A DNA stretch of 64,000 bases from Dichomitus squalens LYAD-421 SS1 (Eukaryota; Basidiomycota; Agaricomycetes; Polyporales; Polyporaceae), in assembly GCF_000275845.1 (NCBI RefSeq), contig NW_006766883.1, positions 1,201,163-1,265,162 of the forward strand, written 5' to 3'. This document shows positions 11,178 to 22,330 of the stretch, one piece after another. The first letter of the stretch is position 1. The number at the start of each line of letters is the position of its first letter. The translations under genes and the position numbers were made by a program. The notes under the pieces are model-generated. The model did not search any database, was not told where the DNA came from, and saw nothing but the letters and a program-made list of their open reading frames with translations.

Positions 11178-13352
11178 TTAGAAGTGTTCCTGGAGAAACG
11201 CAGCGGCGTGAGCATAGCGACGACAGAAAGCCCGTCTCTGAGGCGAAGCCTTCTCACCTTCGCGAACGTGAAGTTGATAGACGAGCACTGGGCAGCCACA
11301 GTCGCCTCCTTGATAGCCTTAGCGAGGACACCCGGGCCGCAGAAGTACGTCTGTGGCGGGCGATAGTCCGTAAGCGATCCGGCCACCTCGGGCACACACT
11401 ACAATTGCTACTTACGCCGACGGTGGTCTTGAGCTGCGCGCTGGTGCCGGGCAGGTACTGGCCGCTCTGGATGGCCTGGCTCATGCGGGCGTAGATGCTC
11501 TTCCAGTCGGGACGGCCGAACATGGTGCGCGTACGAAGGAGCGTAAGCGGGTCGTACTCGGCGCCCGCGTCGTTGACAGCAATGTTCCAGAGCATGTCCT
11601 CGGAGATCTTCTGCGTGAGGTAGATGTTGATGCGCAGGAAGTTGGCTACAGGTACCGAATGTCAGAAGGCTATGTCAAACCGGGAACACGTTGCTAAGAC
11701 TCACGATCGGCCTGAGCGGCCTCGACCTCCTGGAGGAGAGTCTGGAACCAGCCGAAGGAGGGAGCGTCACGGCAGACCCAGAAGAACTCGACACGCTTGA
11801 GGGAGCCCAGGGTACCCTTCTTCTGGCGGTACCAGATGTGCTTGAGGATGGACGCAAACGGCGTGACACCTGCGGTTCTCCTGTAAATGACCACGGAAAT
11901 GAATACTGAGCCGTCGTCACGTACCGATACCAGCACCAACGAGGACGGCGACCTCGACGTTGAAGACGTCCTCGGCCGGAGCACCGTAGGGACCGTCGAT
12001 GCGCACAGCCGGAAGAGCGCGACCCGTAGAGTCGATCTCGACGAAGTCACCGCGGGAGCCATAGGCGCGATCGTCCTTCTCATCACCCTTCAACGCAGCC
12101 TTGGTCATGGCCGCGACCACCTGGGGACCAGCACCAACGCGTTCTCCCAATGCATAGGTCCAGTCACCGACCTGACGGATGTGGACAGAGACGTAAGGGT
12201 CCTCGGGGGCAGAGGTGATGGTGAACTGGGGCATCTGTCAGCGTAGCCCCCCTCATATCAGGAGGATGTGCCTACTAACCGGGTGCCACTGCCAGCCAGA
12301 GACGTCAGGAACCTGAATGAACAGCCACTGGCCGGCGACATATTTGAAGCTGGGCTTGATGATACGCAGCTCCATGGCACCTAGCAAGGGAGCGGCGTCA
12401 ATACCCTAGAAACGGCATGTTATCGCTTCTAAAAATAGACGTACCGCTCGGGTGGACGAGGACCTTGGACAGGCGAGTTGCACGCCTTGCCCTAATCTCG
12501 CGCCAGACCCTCTCTCCAAAGTAGATGATGCCGGGCCAGATGGTGAACCGCCAACTCTCGTATCCCAAACAGTGTTCCGTCGAGTAGAAGGGGAACGAGG
12601 AAATGTAGTCGGGACCAGGAGAGTCACGGACGAAACATCCGGTGGCATGGGCGTAAAGACCAATCATGAAGAAAAACGCGAGGTGATGAGTGTACCAGAA
12701 CGCCTCGAAGCACTGGTGGCGGATTTTGTGGTGCGCCGTGGTATACATGAGGACCATGATGAGAAGCATGAAGTGGCCAGATATGCCTCCCGCCTGCTTG
12801 TAGTGAATGTCCAGGGCGATCTCAGGACGGACCTCTGAGAGAGAGGGGTGTTAGAAACGAGTGGCGCATGCTCTATAACGGCTGAAGAGAGGCAAATAAA
12901 ATATACGTACGAGTACGCTCAACGTTGAAGAAGTTGACGTAGTGCGCCGTAGTGTGGACCATGGCCCAAAACGCCATCGAGTAGGCGACTTGACGATGGA
13001 ACCAGATGTTCTCGTCGGCGGGGAAGAGCCACGCGAGGCGGGGGCGGACAACACGGATAACGTTCCGCAACATGGGGACGAGGATGAGACCTCCATCGAA
13101 GGCGAGAACCAGACCAGCACCCCGAGAGGTCCACACCGACCACGTTAGCGCGTTCAGAGCCGACAACTTCTTGTTGGTTTCCTAGAGCAGGCCACGATCG
13201 TGAAATTCCACCACGCGCCAGATGGGTGAGGACGAACGAACCTGGCTATGCCATCCGTACGCGAAGAAGAACAGATGGAGGCCATAGAAGATGACATTGA
13301 AGGCGAGGCGACGAGGCTGGAGAAATTCACGTTGGAAGAAGTTCTCGCCCAT
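11178..13352 (-). CDS. noxA: superoxide-generating NADPH oxidase NoxA
   Basis: The protein carries electrons from NADPH through FAD and two hemes across the membrane to make superoxide, which in fungi drives polarised growth, hyphal fusion and fruiting. It begins MGENFFQREFLQPRR (ATG 13352-13350). Transmembrane ferric-reductase helices carry the heme-ligand histidines in IWFHRQVAYSMAFWAMVH and HQCFEAFWYTHHLAFFF. The FAD-binding part has WHPFTITSAPED, and the NADPH-binding part has RIDGPYGAP, VGAGIGVTPFASILKH and YFCGPGVLAKAIKEA. The last small exon encodes E-H-F-stop, giving the typical NoxA ending FAKEHF. No N-terminal EF-hand is present, so this is NoxA/NoxB type rather than NoxC. About nine exons. 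It depends on partners (NoxR, Rac) that are not in this window. Confidence 0.93.
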
Positions 13353-14015
13353 TGTGCAGGATTACTGTCCCAGATAGTTTAGAATACCAAACGAGCGTCG
13401 TCCGGCCGGCCAGACAAAGGAATGAATTCAGGGGAGAGAGAGAAGCGGAGGGGCGGGGACAGGAGCTGGGCGAGGGATGAGTGGGAAGAAAAGGGAGGGA
13501 GAGTTACAGGCGCCCACGAGGACAAGCGACAAGTATCAGACCGGCCGGGTGGCATGGAGATGTGTGACTGACGTACCCCGGCCAGCGCTTGCGAAGCTAA
13601 CACGGCTGTAGCTCTCGACACGGCCGGGCCTGTTCCCGCCCTCCGCCGCCCAGCCGTCATCCACATCCATTCTTTCTCCCAGGCTGCGACCGCAACCTAT
13701 CTATGTACTGGCCGCAACGCCTTCGTTAACACTCTCGAATGCCCTCCGGTCCATTGCACATCCACCATGCGCCCGCATTGCCTCGACCCCCCTCATCTGT
13801 CAGTCTGCCCAGCAGAGCGGGTCGATCAATCATCAGCCTCCTGTTTGAGTCTTGCGCCGCTCCCAGTCTCGGTCTCGGGAACCAATCGTGTACATATGTC
13901 GCGCCTTTCCCACAAAGATGCCACTGGTCTCAATTACAGCAAGCATGGCCACCGCTCTGGGTCCGGCATCCCCTTCCGCGGGCCCTCGCCTCCATCACCC
14001 CTGCTGTCAGCATCG
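13353..14015. other. intergenic: noxA promoter and mad2 3' flank
   Basis: The 663-bp stretch upstream of noxA is pyrimidine-rich near 13.68-13.9 kb. Plus-strand open frames here run antisense into mad2 and have no recognisable product. Regulatory sites for the developmentally controlled noxA would be expected here but none is identified. Confidence 0.5.
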
Positions 14016-14941
14016 CTACCCCTCATATCGATACGCGACCATGGCCTCGATCCGATGCACATCTGTGCTAAAGCTCCTCAGCTTCACCTGCTGGCTCTTC
14101 GAAGCTTCGATCGCGAGCGGGTCCGTATCCACCCACTCGTCCGCGGGCACGTCGGCGGACTCCTTCGTGTACGCAAGAATGTTGAACACCGTCGGCTCGT
14201 CGATCACAGGCAGGAACGTCACCGTCGACACGATCTGTTTCAGGATATTCCGAATCTCTGCCTGGATTTCGCTCTCCGGCTTCGGCGGGGCTCTGGAGCG
14301 GTCCGAGAGGATGAAGCAATGTGTGCATCAGCGTCAGCCATTCTATACACTCGCGCTGCCACCAAACAATGTGGACACGTACGGCTCTGAGCTGCCCGCG
14401 GGCGGCTCGACGAGATTGATGTCGAACACCCAGCGCTCGAGGGGCGTCCGCGAGTCCTTGGAGATGATGGCGAGTACAAGTTGGGTTATGGAGCCCGTGA
14501 GAAGCCATTCTGTCAGGTTGAGGTGCGCTCAGCATTGCGAGTGGGCGCGCCCGGTTCCTGGATCAACCCACCGTTCACTTGCTTCAATATCCTGATTGTG
14601 GTAACCGATTTGATGCCGACGAATCTGTGAGGATCTGGCCCGCAGTGAGGGGAGAGGTGCGAACGCACTTGTCCAGGTAATTCTCGAGCGCCAGATCCTG
14701 AGTGACGAGCACGGTCTGCCCATATTTCTTTACCATGTGAAAGTCGTCCGCGGGATAGACACCGCGTTGAAACAGAATGCTGTTATTCGTCAGTCCCGTC
14801 CTTCAGTTTCAGTCATTGTTGGACTTGTCGACGGGCTTACGTGTTCGCAGCGAACTTGAAGAACTCTGTAACTAGGGCTGTCGAGCCCTTGAGGGTAATA
14901 GCCTGGCGAGTAGGGGCCTGTTTCTGCTTCGTGGGAGGCAT
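14016..14941 (-). CDS. mad2: mitotic spindle checkpoint protein Mad2
   Basis: Mad2 is a HORMA-domain protein that binds Cdc20 and holds the anaphase-promoting complex inactive until kinetochores are attached. The N-terminal exon reads MPPTKQKQAPTRQAITLKGS and continues into VTEFFKFAANT; the next exon has ILFQRGVYPADDFHMVKKYG and LVTQDLALENYLD, a family hallmark. The C-terminal exon carries STVTFLPVIDEPTVFNILAY and VKLRSFSTDVHRIEAMVAYR, the safety-belt region that rearranges on ligand binding. The stop is TAG at 14016-14018. Four to five exons are inferred. The small size is normal for Mad2 (about 200 residues). Confidence 0.92.
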
Positions 14942-15369
14942 TGGAGAGGAGTGTCGAGTTTACGGGACTGCGTGGCAAGTAGACGTAGTGGATGAGAGCA
15001 GACAATCAAGACACGCCAGTGGCACCTGAACAAACGCGGCTCGCGCGTTCCCTACGCGTATGTCACAAGTCCACGTGCGCGCGTCAACTTAGTGTTCGCT
15101 TCGCGATAGCCCGTCCTCTACAGCGAATCTGTGTAGCGCATAAGCAACTTTGAAAGATCATATACATGAAACGATATGAAGCGGTACGCATGCACTGGCA
15201 ATTACAAGTAGCTATGATATTCGGGTATAGGCTGAATAAATAGAGTAGGGGGATAACCATGCTGTCCACATGTGCATATCGAAAACTCCGTGAGAAAGCG
15301 TCGCCGTCGTGCGGTCACTTCTGAGATACAATAACACTTCCAGAATTTCGTGCACCAGTCCGACCGGGA
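14942..15369. other. intergenic: mad2 promoter and 3' flank of the next gene
   Basis: A 428-bp gap between two minus-strand genes, with A/T-rich sequence at about 15.16-15.26 kb. No gene or repeat is seen. Confidence 0.5.
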
Positions 15370-15995
15370 TCAACGACTGCGACCGACCTGCCAGACGCCT
15401 ATGGGCAGTTCGACGTCAGACGAAGTGCAGTCCATATCAGAGCCTAAACTGTCCGTCGTGAGCATCGACACCAGCAACATCTCGTCGTCCGACTCAGAGT
15501 CTGTATCCAACGAGCCATAGCCAGCAGGGTTGGCCATGGTCATCGTGAGCCCGGCGCCTTGCACAGCCGAGGTGCGAGGAAGCGGGAGACCGGGAGGAGC
15601 TGTCGGCTGCTTGGATACCGCGACGGTGCGACGCGATCGAAGTGGTGTCGCTCGAGAATGGCTGCCAGATGGTCTTTCGTCATCGCTCTCGGAATCGGAG
15701 TCTTGCGTGAGGTCGATCAGAATGGCCCGCTTGGCTGACGGGGCCACTTGCACGCCCTGGATTACGTTCGCGCTTGGCGCAGGCTTGAGACATTTCTTCG
15801 CTGGGACAACCTTCGGTACGACTGTGCTCGTGTTTAGACACACGGTATTCGGACGTATGATATACACAACGTACTATTGGAGCTACCGAGAATGGCGCGT
15901 TTCATATTTAGGCTGCGTGGGGAACGAGCCTTAGTCTGTTTCGCCGTGTGTAGTCGATGCTTGATGGGAGTAACCTGTTTGCTGGACTTCTTCAT
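15370..15995 (-). CDS. small disordered protein with SUMO-interaction-like motif
   Basis: Two exons. Exon 1 starts at 15995 (MKKSSKQVTPIKHRLH) and is basic. A short intron (GTACGT..CACAG) joins it in frame to IVPKVVPAKKCLKP, and the protein ends at a stop at 15370-15372, giving about 190 residues. The notable element is a hydrophobic core next to acidic and serine residues, AILIDLTQDSDSESDDE, which matches the SUMO-interacting motif pattern ([VI]-x-[VI]-[VI] flanked by acidic/Ser residues). A second acidic Ser-rich patch lies near the C-terminus (SLDTDSESDDEMLL). The rest is Pro/Ser/Ala-rich with no globular domain. A nuclear, SUMO-binding adaptor is possible but unproven; the family is not recognised. 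Confidence 0.6.
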
Positions 15996-16175
15996 GGAAT
16001 ACACAGAGGGAGCGTTCCGGGGAGGCCCCGGATATAAACGGCCAGGAGCAAACCTGGTTTGAGCCGAGATGTCTCTCTGTTCAAGCGGGGCCGGCCCATA
16101 TTGGCGGCGGCTGCGACACCAGAACGCATGTTGACAGCTATTGGACGCGCGCGATGACGGTAGAGGAGCTGCTTA

Positions 16176-16810
16176 CTAGCTGAAGTATTCATCGGCGGTG
16201 GCGCTGATCAGAGGTTGGTAGATCTCCCTGACCCATTTGAACAACTCCTCGAATCCGGCTTCCCAGTAATATGCGGCGACCATGGTCTCGAACAGGTCGG
16301 CCGTCAACTTGACTGCCCCTCTTGACTTCGACGGGGCCAATACTCCCTCCCCGAACGTTCGCTCGGTCAGCGCGCGCAAAACCATCTGGCTGACGCAGTA
16401 GAACTCCATCTTCTCCGCAATGTGAGAGAATGTGGCGTTCGAGTTCAACGCTGCGCGAAGGCACTGTGTCGCCCACCTATGACCTACCGGAAATGCGAGA
16501 TGTAAAAGATGAGACGACGCACCGTGTAGAAGTGGGGACTCCCTCGGGGATACTGCTGGTACATCTGCCTTGCGAGGGCGGCGTACATCAGCGCATCGCC
16601 GACAAACTCGAGCCTGTCGTTCTCCTTGCGCGCCTCGTACGAACTGTCAAGAATCTCCATCCATCTCTTCTCCGACAAGGGGGGAAGCCTCGCGGCGAAA
16701 GTAGGGTGATTGATCGCATCGTCGAGTGCTCGTTGCAGGATGTGAGTTGGTGCCATGTCCGGATCCTCGGACGGGGAGAAATAGGTGGCGGGATCGAAGC
16801 CAGAAGACAA
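16176..16810 (-). CDS. stand-alone RNase III domain protein
   Basis: Two exons encode about 190 residues made almost wholly of one RNase III catalytic domain. The signature NDRLEFVGDALMYAAL has the Glu and Asp of the first metal-binding motif, and ADLFETMVAAYYWEAG keeps the Asp and Glu of the second, so catalysis looks possible. An intron after HFYT (GTGCGT..ACACAG) joins to CLRAALNSNATFSHIAEKM. The protein begins MSSGFDPATYFSPSEDPD at 16810 and stops at 16176. There is no double-stranded-RNA-binding domain, helicase or PAZ domain, so it is neither Dicer nor a typical Rnt1. Such single-domain proteins in fungi include mitochondrial ribosome-associated relatives as well as uncharacterised enzymes; intact metal ligands favour an enzyme. 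Confidence 0.83.
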
Positions 16811-17228
16811 GGCCAGCCGCCACCGTCAGGTTGTGCGCAGAGTGTTGTGCGCAATGAGGTTTGGAGGTGAGCGTGGGTTGGGTTCGAAACCGTGCGATAT
16901 GTAGTCTAACATAAGTGGCTGACCATTGTGAAGCGCACGCGGGCAGCCTCGTGCGCTTCGACGTCGACGCCTCCGCTTGAAAGCTTTCAGTACTCGTGCT
17001 TGCGACGCAAATTCGTTCCCGCACACCAGTAGTCACCGTAGATATGCCCGAAGGTTAGATGTGCAGCCACGTCATGGCCCTTCTGAGCTCAGGAGATATA
17101 CATAGATCCAACAACACGAGAATCCAAGAGTTGGATATGGCACACAGGATATCATATTACAACAGATCTCAGGTCCGCAGTGCGACTACAATCATGGCGA
17201 TGCATGGAAACCGATCGAAACAGCCAGC
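16811..17228. other. intergenic: RNase III gene promoter and 3' flank of the RING-CH gene
   Basis: A 418-bp gap. A minus-strand open frame at 16.83-17.03 kb is rich in Arg/Ser/Thr with no domain. Nothing else is seen. Confidence 0.45.
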
Positions 17229-18214
17229 CTAGCCAACCTCTAGAATAGCGTCTTCCGCACGCAACAGTAGCCGTTTCGTCATTTTCTCCGTGAACTGGTA
17301 TACTTTGTACAGCGCCCTGCGTGAGTCAACGATGAGCGTCCCTTGCTGAGGGTCTAAATGCGAAAATATTTACCTAGCGGCACCAGCAAGAACAACTGCG
17401 AGAATGATTAGAGCCATGAGATCCTTGGACTGGCGCGCTGTACGACGCGTACGGAAGCGCAGCCAGTGGAACGGGAGTGGGATTGACAGCAGCATGTGCG
17501 CTATTGAGCCCGCGCCCACAACAGGTAGACCAAGTAAGAACCGGCGGAGGATGCGACCAAGAAAGCTCGGCGGGCCTTGCGGCTGTTTGGTTCGGTATGT
17601 GCCCGCGCGCTGTCGAAGAATCGTATCTCCGACCAAACCATCGTCTGCAAGGATACCAACGGCCATCTTGATAAGGCTACGGAATATTTCGTATGGGTAG
17701 TAAAAGCTGAATGAGTAGGTGTCGTCATCGTTTCCGATGAACCAGGTGGTCACAAATGAACTCAGAAGGACGATGATCGTGAACAGCATCGTAGACAGGG
17801 TGGCGATGACGACTGGCAAGTTCAATGAGCCAGATGATGCGTCGACAATGTTAGTGGGGCCCACCTGGGTTGGTTGCAATGCCCACGATACGAGTGCGTG
17901 CGAAGTGATAGTGGTATCCACATTGTGGACAAGCGTAGAATGCGCTTCGAGAACTCGAGGTGTTCCGCCATCGTTGTAAACATTTCACATGAACGTACTA
18001 GAGCCCCATGAGAACAAGTGAGCGTATGTTCGGCGTACAAGTCCTATAAACATACAGTGATGGATCCCTTGCAAAGACAAGGTCGAATGAGCCTGCCCAA
18101 TTCCGGGTCCTCACCGTCGAGACAGATGCGGCACTGCTTAGCCTCCTCTGCCTCTGCTTCTGCTTCCGCCTCCGTCTCCGCTGCCGTCTGCCTTACTCCG
18201 TCGTGTTCAGGCAT
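17229..18214 (-). CDS. RING-CH (RINGv) membrane E3 ubiquitin ligase
   Basis: Predicted membrane-anchored E3 ligase of the MARCH-like class, transferring ubiquitin to membrane proteins. Exon 1 starts at 18214 with MPEHDGVRQTAAETEAEAEA, an Ala/Glu repeat, then CRICLDGEDPELGRLIRPCL with the first zinc ligands and CLCKGS. The next exon supplies YVHVKCLQRWRN and FYACPQCGYHYHF, completing the C4HC3 pattern with the diagnostic His in the fourth ligand position and Trp after it. Downstream are hydrophobic helices (LPVVIATLSTMLFTIIVLLS, then FLLGLPVVGAGSIAHMLLSI and LMALIILAVVLAGA). The stop is TAG at 17231-17229. About five exons. The compact size (about 250-300 residues) fits MARCH-type ligases rather than the large Doa10. 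Confidence 0.87.
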
Positions 18215-18491
18215 GAGTAGTCATAGATAAAGAGTAGAGAATCGGTACGCAGCCGTGCTTTCAGCTGTAGCAGTTAGAATCCCCTAGAACGACTGTGGGG
18301 AAGGTGAGTAGGCGCCGCCTATTCGCTAAGTAACGTGTCATGATGGCCTTGTGGCTGTGTCGGGGAGCGGCCGGAGTGGAGTCCGGCATCTCCGGAAGCA
18401 TTATGCGAACTCTCAACCAGACAACCTTCCGGGCAGACAGTAAGTACTAGCGTCTGCGCGGGGTTGTTTGGAGAACTTGAAGACCTATCAT

Positions 18492-20031
18492 ATGGCGGCT
18501 GAATCTGACAGTGGACATGTCAGGATTGTAGGCGCTATCGCGGGCGTTGGTAGTGGTGAGGTCTCCGAGTCATAGTGAGCTGGCAAATAGAATCGTATTG
18601 ACATCGACCTACGCCCGTTCTCGTAGGGCTCACAAAGGTAACAATTTGCAGATCGTGCAGCTTGCATCTGCAACCGTTGTCAGTCATGCTTATCGCTTGT
18701 CGAACTTTAGGTCGCCGTAGGCCATGGGTAAGGCTGGAGTCACCTGAGGACAATGGTTTGAGGCTCACGAGGTGAAGGTTCGACACTGTCAAGACGCGTA
18801 TGCAATGTTCGCCCCCTGAAACATACAAAAATGCTGTGGACTGCTTCTCGAAGATCGTACGGAACGAGGTGAACTTCAGTGCGAATCTATATGGATTGCT
18901 AGCATTCATCGACGTATGGTCTGCAGTCCGTGTTCGCTCTGTACAAGGGCGCGACGCCGCCTGCGGTCGGATGGGCTGCCATTGACTCCCTTCTTCTGGG
19001 GTCTCTACACAACTACCGTCTGTTCTTGATAGGACAAGGCCTGACAGAGCCCATTCCTGGTTCGGATGGGAAACGCCTGACGATCGTCGGACATGGCATT
19101 GCTGGTTTGTTTGCTGGATGGACGAGGTAATCAGTCCACATCCGATATCGAAGCTTGTCCGGAAATGAAGCTCAATTGAGCACTAAACCCACAGCGCCCT
19201 CCTTGCAACTCCTATGGAGCACCTCAAAGGTGATAATTCACGCTGTCGCTGGGGCCCAACTGAAGTGTTAACCGAAGACCAACGCAGTCAAGCTGCAGCT
19301 GCAGACGCAAAAGTCAGCCGCAGATCGCGTGTACAAGGGTCCCATAGACTGCGCGAAGCAGATAGTACGATCCCACGGCGTGCTCGGCCTCTGGTCTGGG
19401 TTTACGGGCAGCCTCGCCTTCCGAAGCAACTTCCTATGGATGTTCGGCTCCTTTGAGGTGCTCATGAGGGCATTTTCGAATCTGAACGGGACACCTTACG
19501 CAGTCAGTCGTAGATATGAAACCACAATATTGTGTGACTGATGTTGGGGTAGGTGAGCACTCCAACAGCCAACTTCCTGTCCGGCGGTCTCGGGTCGTTC
19601 GTCTACTGGATCATGGCCATCCCGGCCGACAACATCAAGAAGTACGTCACCCCAGCCATAAATCATGCTTCTCATACTGACCGCCTACTGTAAGTCGTAT
19701 GATGGCGACTCCACACGACCAACCAAAGCCATCCTTTAGAACCACCGCCCGCCAGATCATCGCTGAAGGCGGCTACCGGGGTTTTTTTCGTGGGCTAGGA
19801 CCCACATTACTCCGTGCCTTCCCGGTGAACGCCTCCGCTCTATGGGTATACGAAGGCCTTATGAGATTGCTTGGTGCAGAGAAGGCGAGTCTGTCGGCTG
19901 AAGCGAACCCTACGACCTTCTCACTATTCACTGTAGACACGACACTGATCTCCACACTACTCATCATCCTTACCACCGTGCTCCATCTACAAGCTATTTC
20001 GACAACGCCTAATCTTCTATACATCGCTTAG
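18492..20031 (+). CDS. mitochondrial carrier family (SLC25) transporter
   Basis: An inner-membrane carrier with the threefold repeat. Exon 1 (18492-18555) encodes MAAESDSGHVRIVGAIAGVG. Two predicted microexons follow (11 nt at 18627-18637, 17 nt at 18711-18727) and then exon 4 from 18778, which together read GSGLTKVAVGHGFDTVKTRM. The second repeat has ATPMEHLKVKLQLQTQKS and the third IMAIPADNIKK, with matching glycine-rich motifs such as GPIDCAKQIVRSHGVLGLWS and GGYRGFFRGLGPTLLRAFPV. The stop is TAG at 20029-20031. The first-repeat motif reads G-F-D instead of the usual P-F-D. Substrate cannot be told; the pattern is nearest the carnitine/basic amino-acid-like branch (Ymc1/Ort1 type). The gene converges on the Ima1-like gene with only 88 bp between stops. 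Confidence 0.88.
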
Positions 20032-20119
20032 GGAGGTGACAAAGTGGACAGTCTCTTTGTTTTATAGCCGAAAGCGAAACACAGCAATAACGATCTCATA
20101 GCAGTCAAGCAGTACAGAC

Positions 20120-22068
20120 TCATATACTCGGTTCTGGAGTAGCAACGTTACTTCTTCGCCTATAGACGTCCCATGCCTTATATCCAACAGCTAATAATGG
20201 AACAACAGACAGAGTGAGCCATATCCGCCAGTTACGGAGGAAGCGTCCCGTCTTCCGAGACGATGCATATCTGCGACCGTCAGCAGACCGTGCCGCACGC
20301 TCGTTCTGATCAGATGTGTCCACCAAGCGAATAGTCCGTGCAAACAGAGTCTCCAGCCCCGTAGGCTCCTCAGGAGCAAAGAAGCGCTGAGGACGAAGCC
20401 AAGAGCCTTCGTCATTCCTCTGCTTCACTGGGGAAGCACGGTCGATGTCCATGGCGTCCGGATCAGGCTCACGGTCGTCATCATCGTCCATGTCAACGTC
20501 CATATCAGGTGATCGAGGCGCGGCACTATTTGTTCTGGGTGGAGGTGATGCCTGAGAAGCCGCAGTATGCAGCGACGGCATACCGAAGATGGGGTTCTGA
20601 ACCGAAGGGGCACTAAGGACGGGTTTGTTGGAGAGTGTGAGAGTGGAGAGCATGTCCGGCTCTGGGGCGACGGGGGTCACATCGCGAGATGATGACAGCG
20701 AAGGAGTCGCGGACAGTTGCCGCAGACGCCCTTTCGAGTCGACCAGCCGAACTGGCGGAGGATGTTGCACCTTCAATACAAAAGCGCATGCTAGCAGCGT
20801 CTTCAGAGCCAAGTGGCGAACATGAGCTTTCAATATGCATGAATGATAGTGACTACATTGTTGCTTACCGATATCTCGCACACTAGCATTGTGCCGGTAT
20901 AGATACGCGCACAGTGCGCCAGCGGGTCTGTCCATAAGTGAACGGCATCAAGACTCGGCTTGAGTCTTGGTAGAACTAGCAAGGTCGCTGTGGCCAATCT
21001 GGCAAACCAGGCCATCAGCTGTAAGGCCTGCAAGTAGGATCTATGAGTGAGATCGATATCCGTAGCGTCACTCGTGGTAAATACCCACGTTGTACTGCTG
21101 TTTGCCATGCACACGAACAGCTCTACCTTGAAACTGGTATCTCCGGACAGTCGCGTATGTCCGATCCCATCCCGTCCAGAAGATCGAGATGAGCACAAGA
21201 CTCAAAAGAAACGGAGGAAAGGATTCGGGAAGGGAGACAAGATGGTACGTTGCAGTGACTGCCAAGTGGTGTGAGACAAGAGTCGCGTTACTTGTTACAG
21301 TTTCACTCACTAGATGCGTAGCCAGCGATCGCGCACGCCGCACTCGCTGCCCACAAGCAACCACGTATACGCCACAGTCGCAACTCGCGCTCCAGCTTGT
21401 CCCTCTCCTTCCGCGTCGCTGAAGTACGCCTCCGGTTGTCAGTGCCCTTGGTATTCCGAAGGGCGCTACCGAGAGCACGAACGCGAGCCATCTGGTCCTT
21501 CTTTCGGATTTCTTCTTCGACGGTGGGCATGCAGTTCGTGCATACAGGAGGATATCGGACCTCAATAGAGCGCTGATACTCTGGCAGAAGTTCCAAGCGG
21601 TTCTCATACTCGGGGTCCTAGAATGACGCGAAGGAAAGGGTGGGCATGAGAACAGAGAGGAAACCACACTTGAGAAACGTACATCGGGCGGTGGCAAATA
21701 ATTTGCCAATAAGTTTTGGAGTAGCATTTGGTTTGTTTGGCAAGTATGGCAGAAGGAGGCATTCCCGTACGTTGTGGGAAGCCGGTCTTTTCGTGGAGAC
21801 GCTACAGTGGCGAACGCGACGGGAGTTCAGTCCATAGGCCCACGAGATACCGAATACCCCACATACCTCGTCGCGCGAACGAGCGCGCGTTCAAATTCTC
21901 GTCATGCATCGCAGGCTCGTCCGAGACAATCTCTCCCTTAGCATCGTAGCGGTTCCAACAGTCGCAGTGAGGACATCGGAAGGAACGCGGGTTCCGTGGG
22001 ACGGGGGTTACGCCGGACTGGCAATAGAAGCACAATACTGCGCTAGGGTGCTTGAAGAGCGCGGGCAT
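20120..22068 (-). CDS. Ima1-like inner nuclear membrane protein
   Basis: Related to fission-yeast Ima1 and animal Samp1/NET5, which link the inner nuclear membrane to chromatin and the spindle pole. The N-terminus carries two CxxC pairs, VLCFYCQSGVTP and FRCPHCDCWNRYDAKGEI, followed by VSDEPAMHDENLNARSFA, typical of the Ima1 N-terminal domain. Next come TNQMLLQNLLANYLPPPD and LLPEYQRSIEVRYPPVCTNC with further Cys, a Lys/Arg-rich coiled stretch, and hydrophobic helices (LWAASAACAIAGY and others around 20.9-21.1 kb). The C-terminal exon is Ser/Pro-rich with an acidic run (DMDVDMDDDDDREPDPDAMD) and a last helix IWLTLSVVPLLAVGYKAW. The start at 22068 puts the zinc motif close to the N-terminus; a further in-frame ATG at 22176 exists. 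Multi-exon; the stop is at 20120. Confidence 0.85.
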
Positions 22069-22330
22069 CGCCAGTGCGGCTCGGGTGAAAGCTATAGGAG
22101 TCCACGGAGAGGAGCGCAGAGGAGCATAAGTAGGTGGCAGAGAGCAAGAGGTGTATTGCGGCGGAGAGCGCGGCACCGTCAGCTTCGTTGGCTCCGCGCC
22201 CGTCCGCCCCGCGGCACGTGCGTCCGACGCGTCCGCGCTGTTGTTGCCTGCTTGGCTCTAGGGACGCAGCTTGAGTGCCTCCTCCGTGGGCCCCCTGCTT
22301 GGCTTCGTGACCACTTTCCACGCCTCAGCC
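22069..22330. promoter_or_regulatory. divergent promoter between Ima1-like and SNAPc-like genes
   Basis: Only 262 bp separate the two ATGs, so the genes probably share a bidirectional promoter. No TATA box is obvious. Confidence 0.45.
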
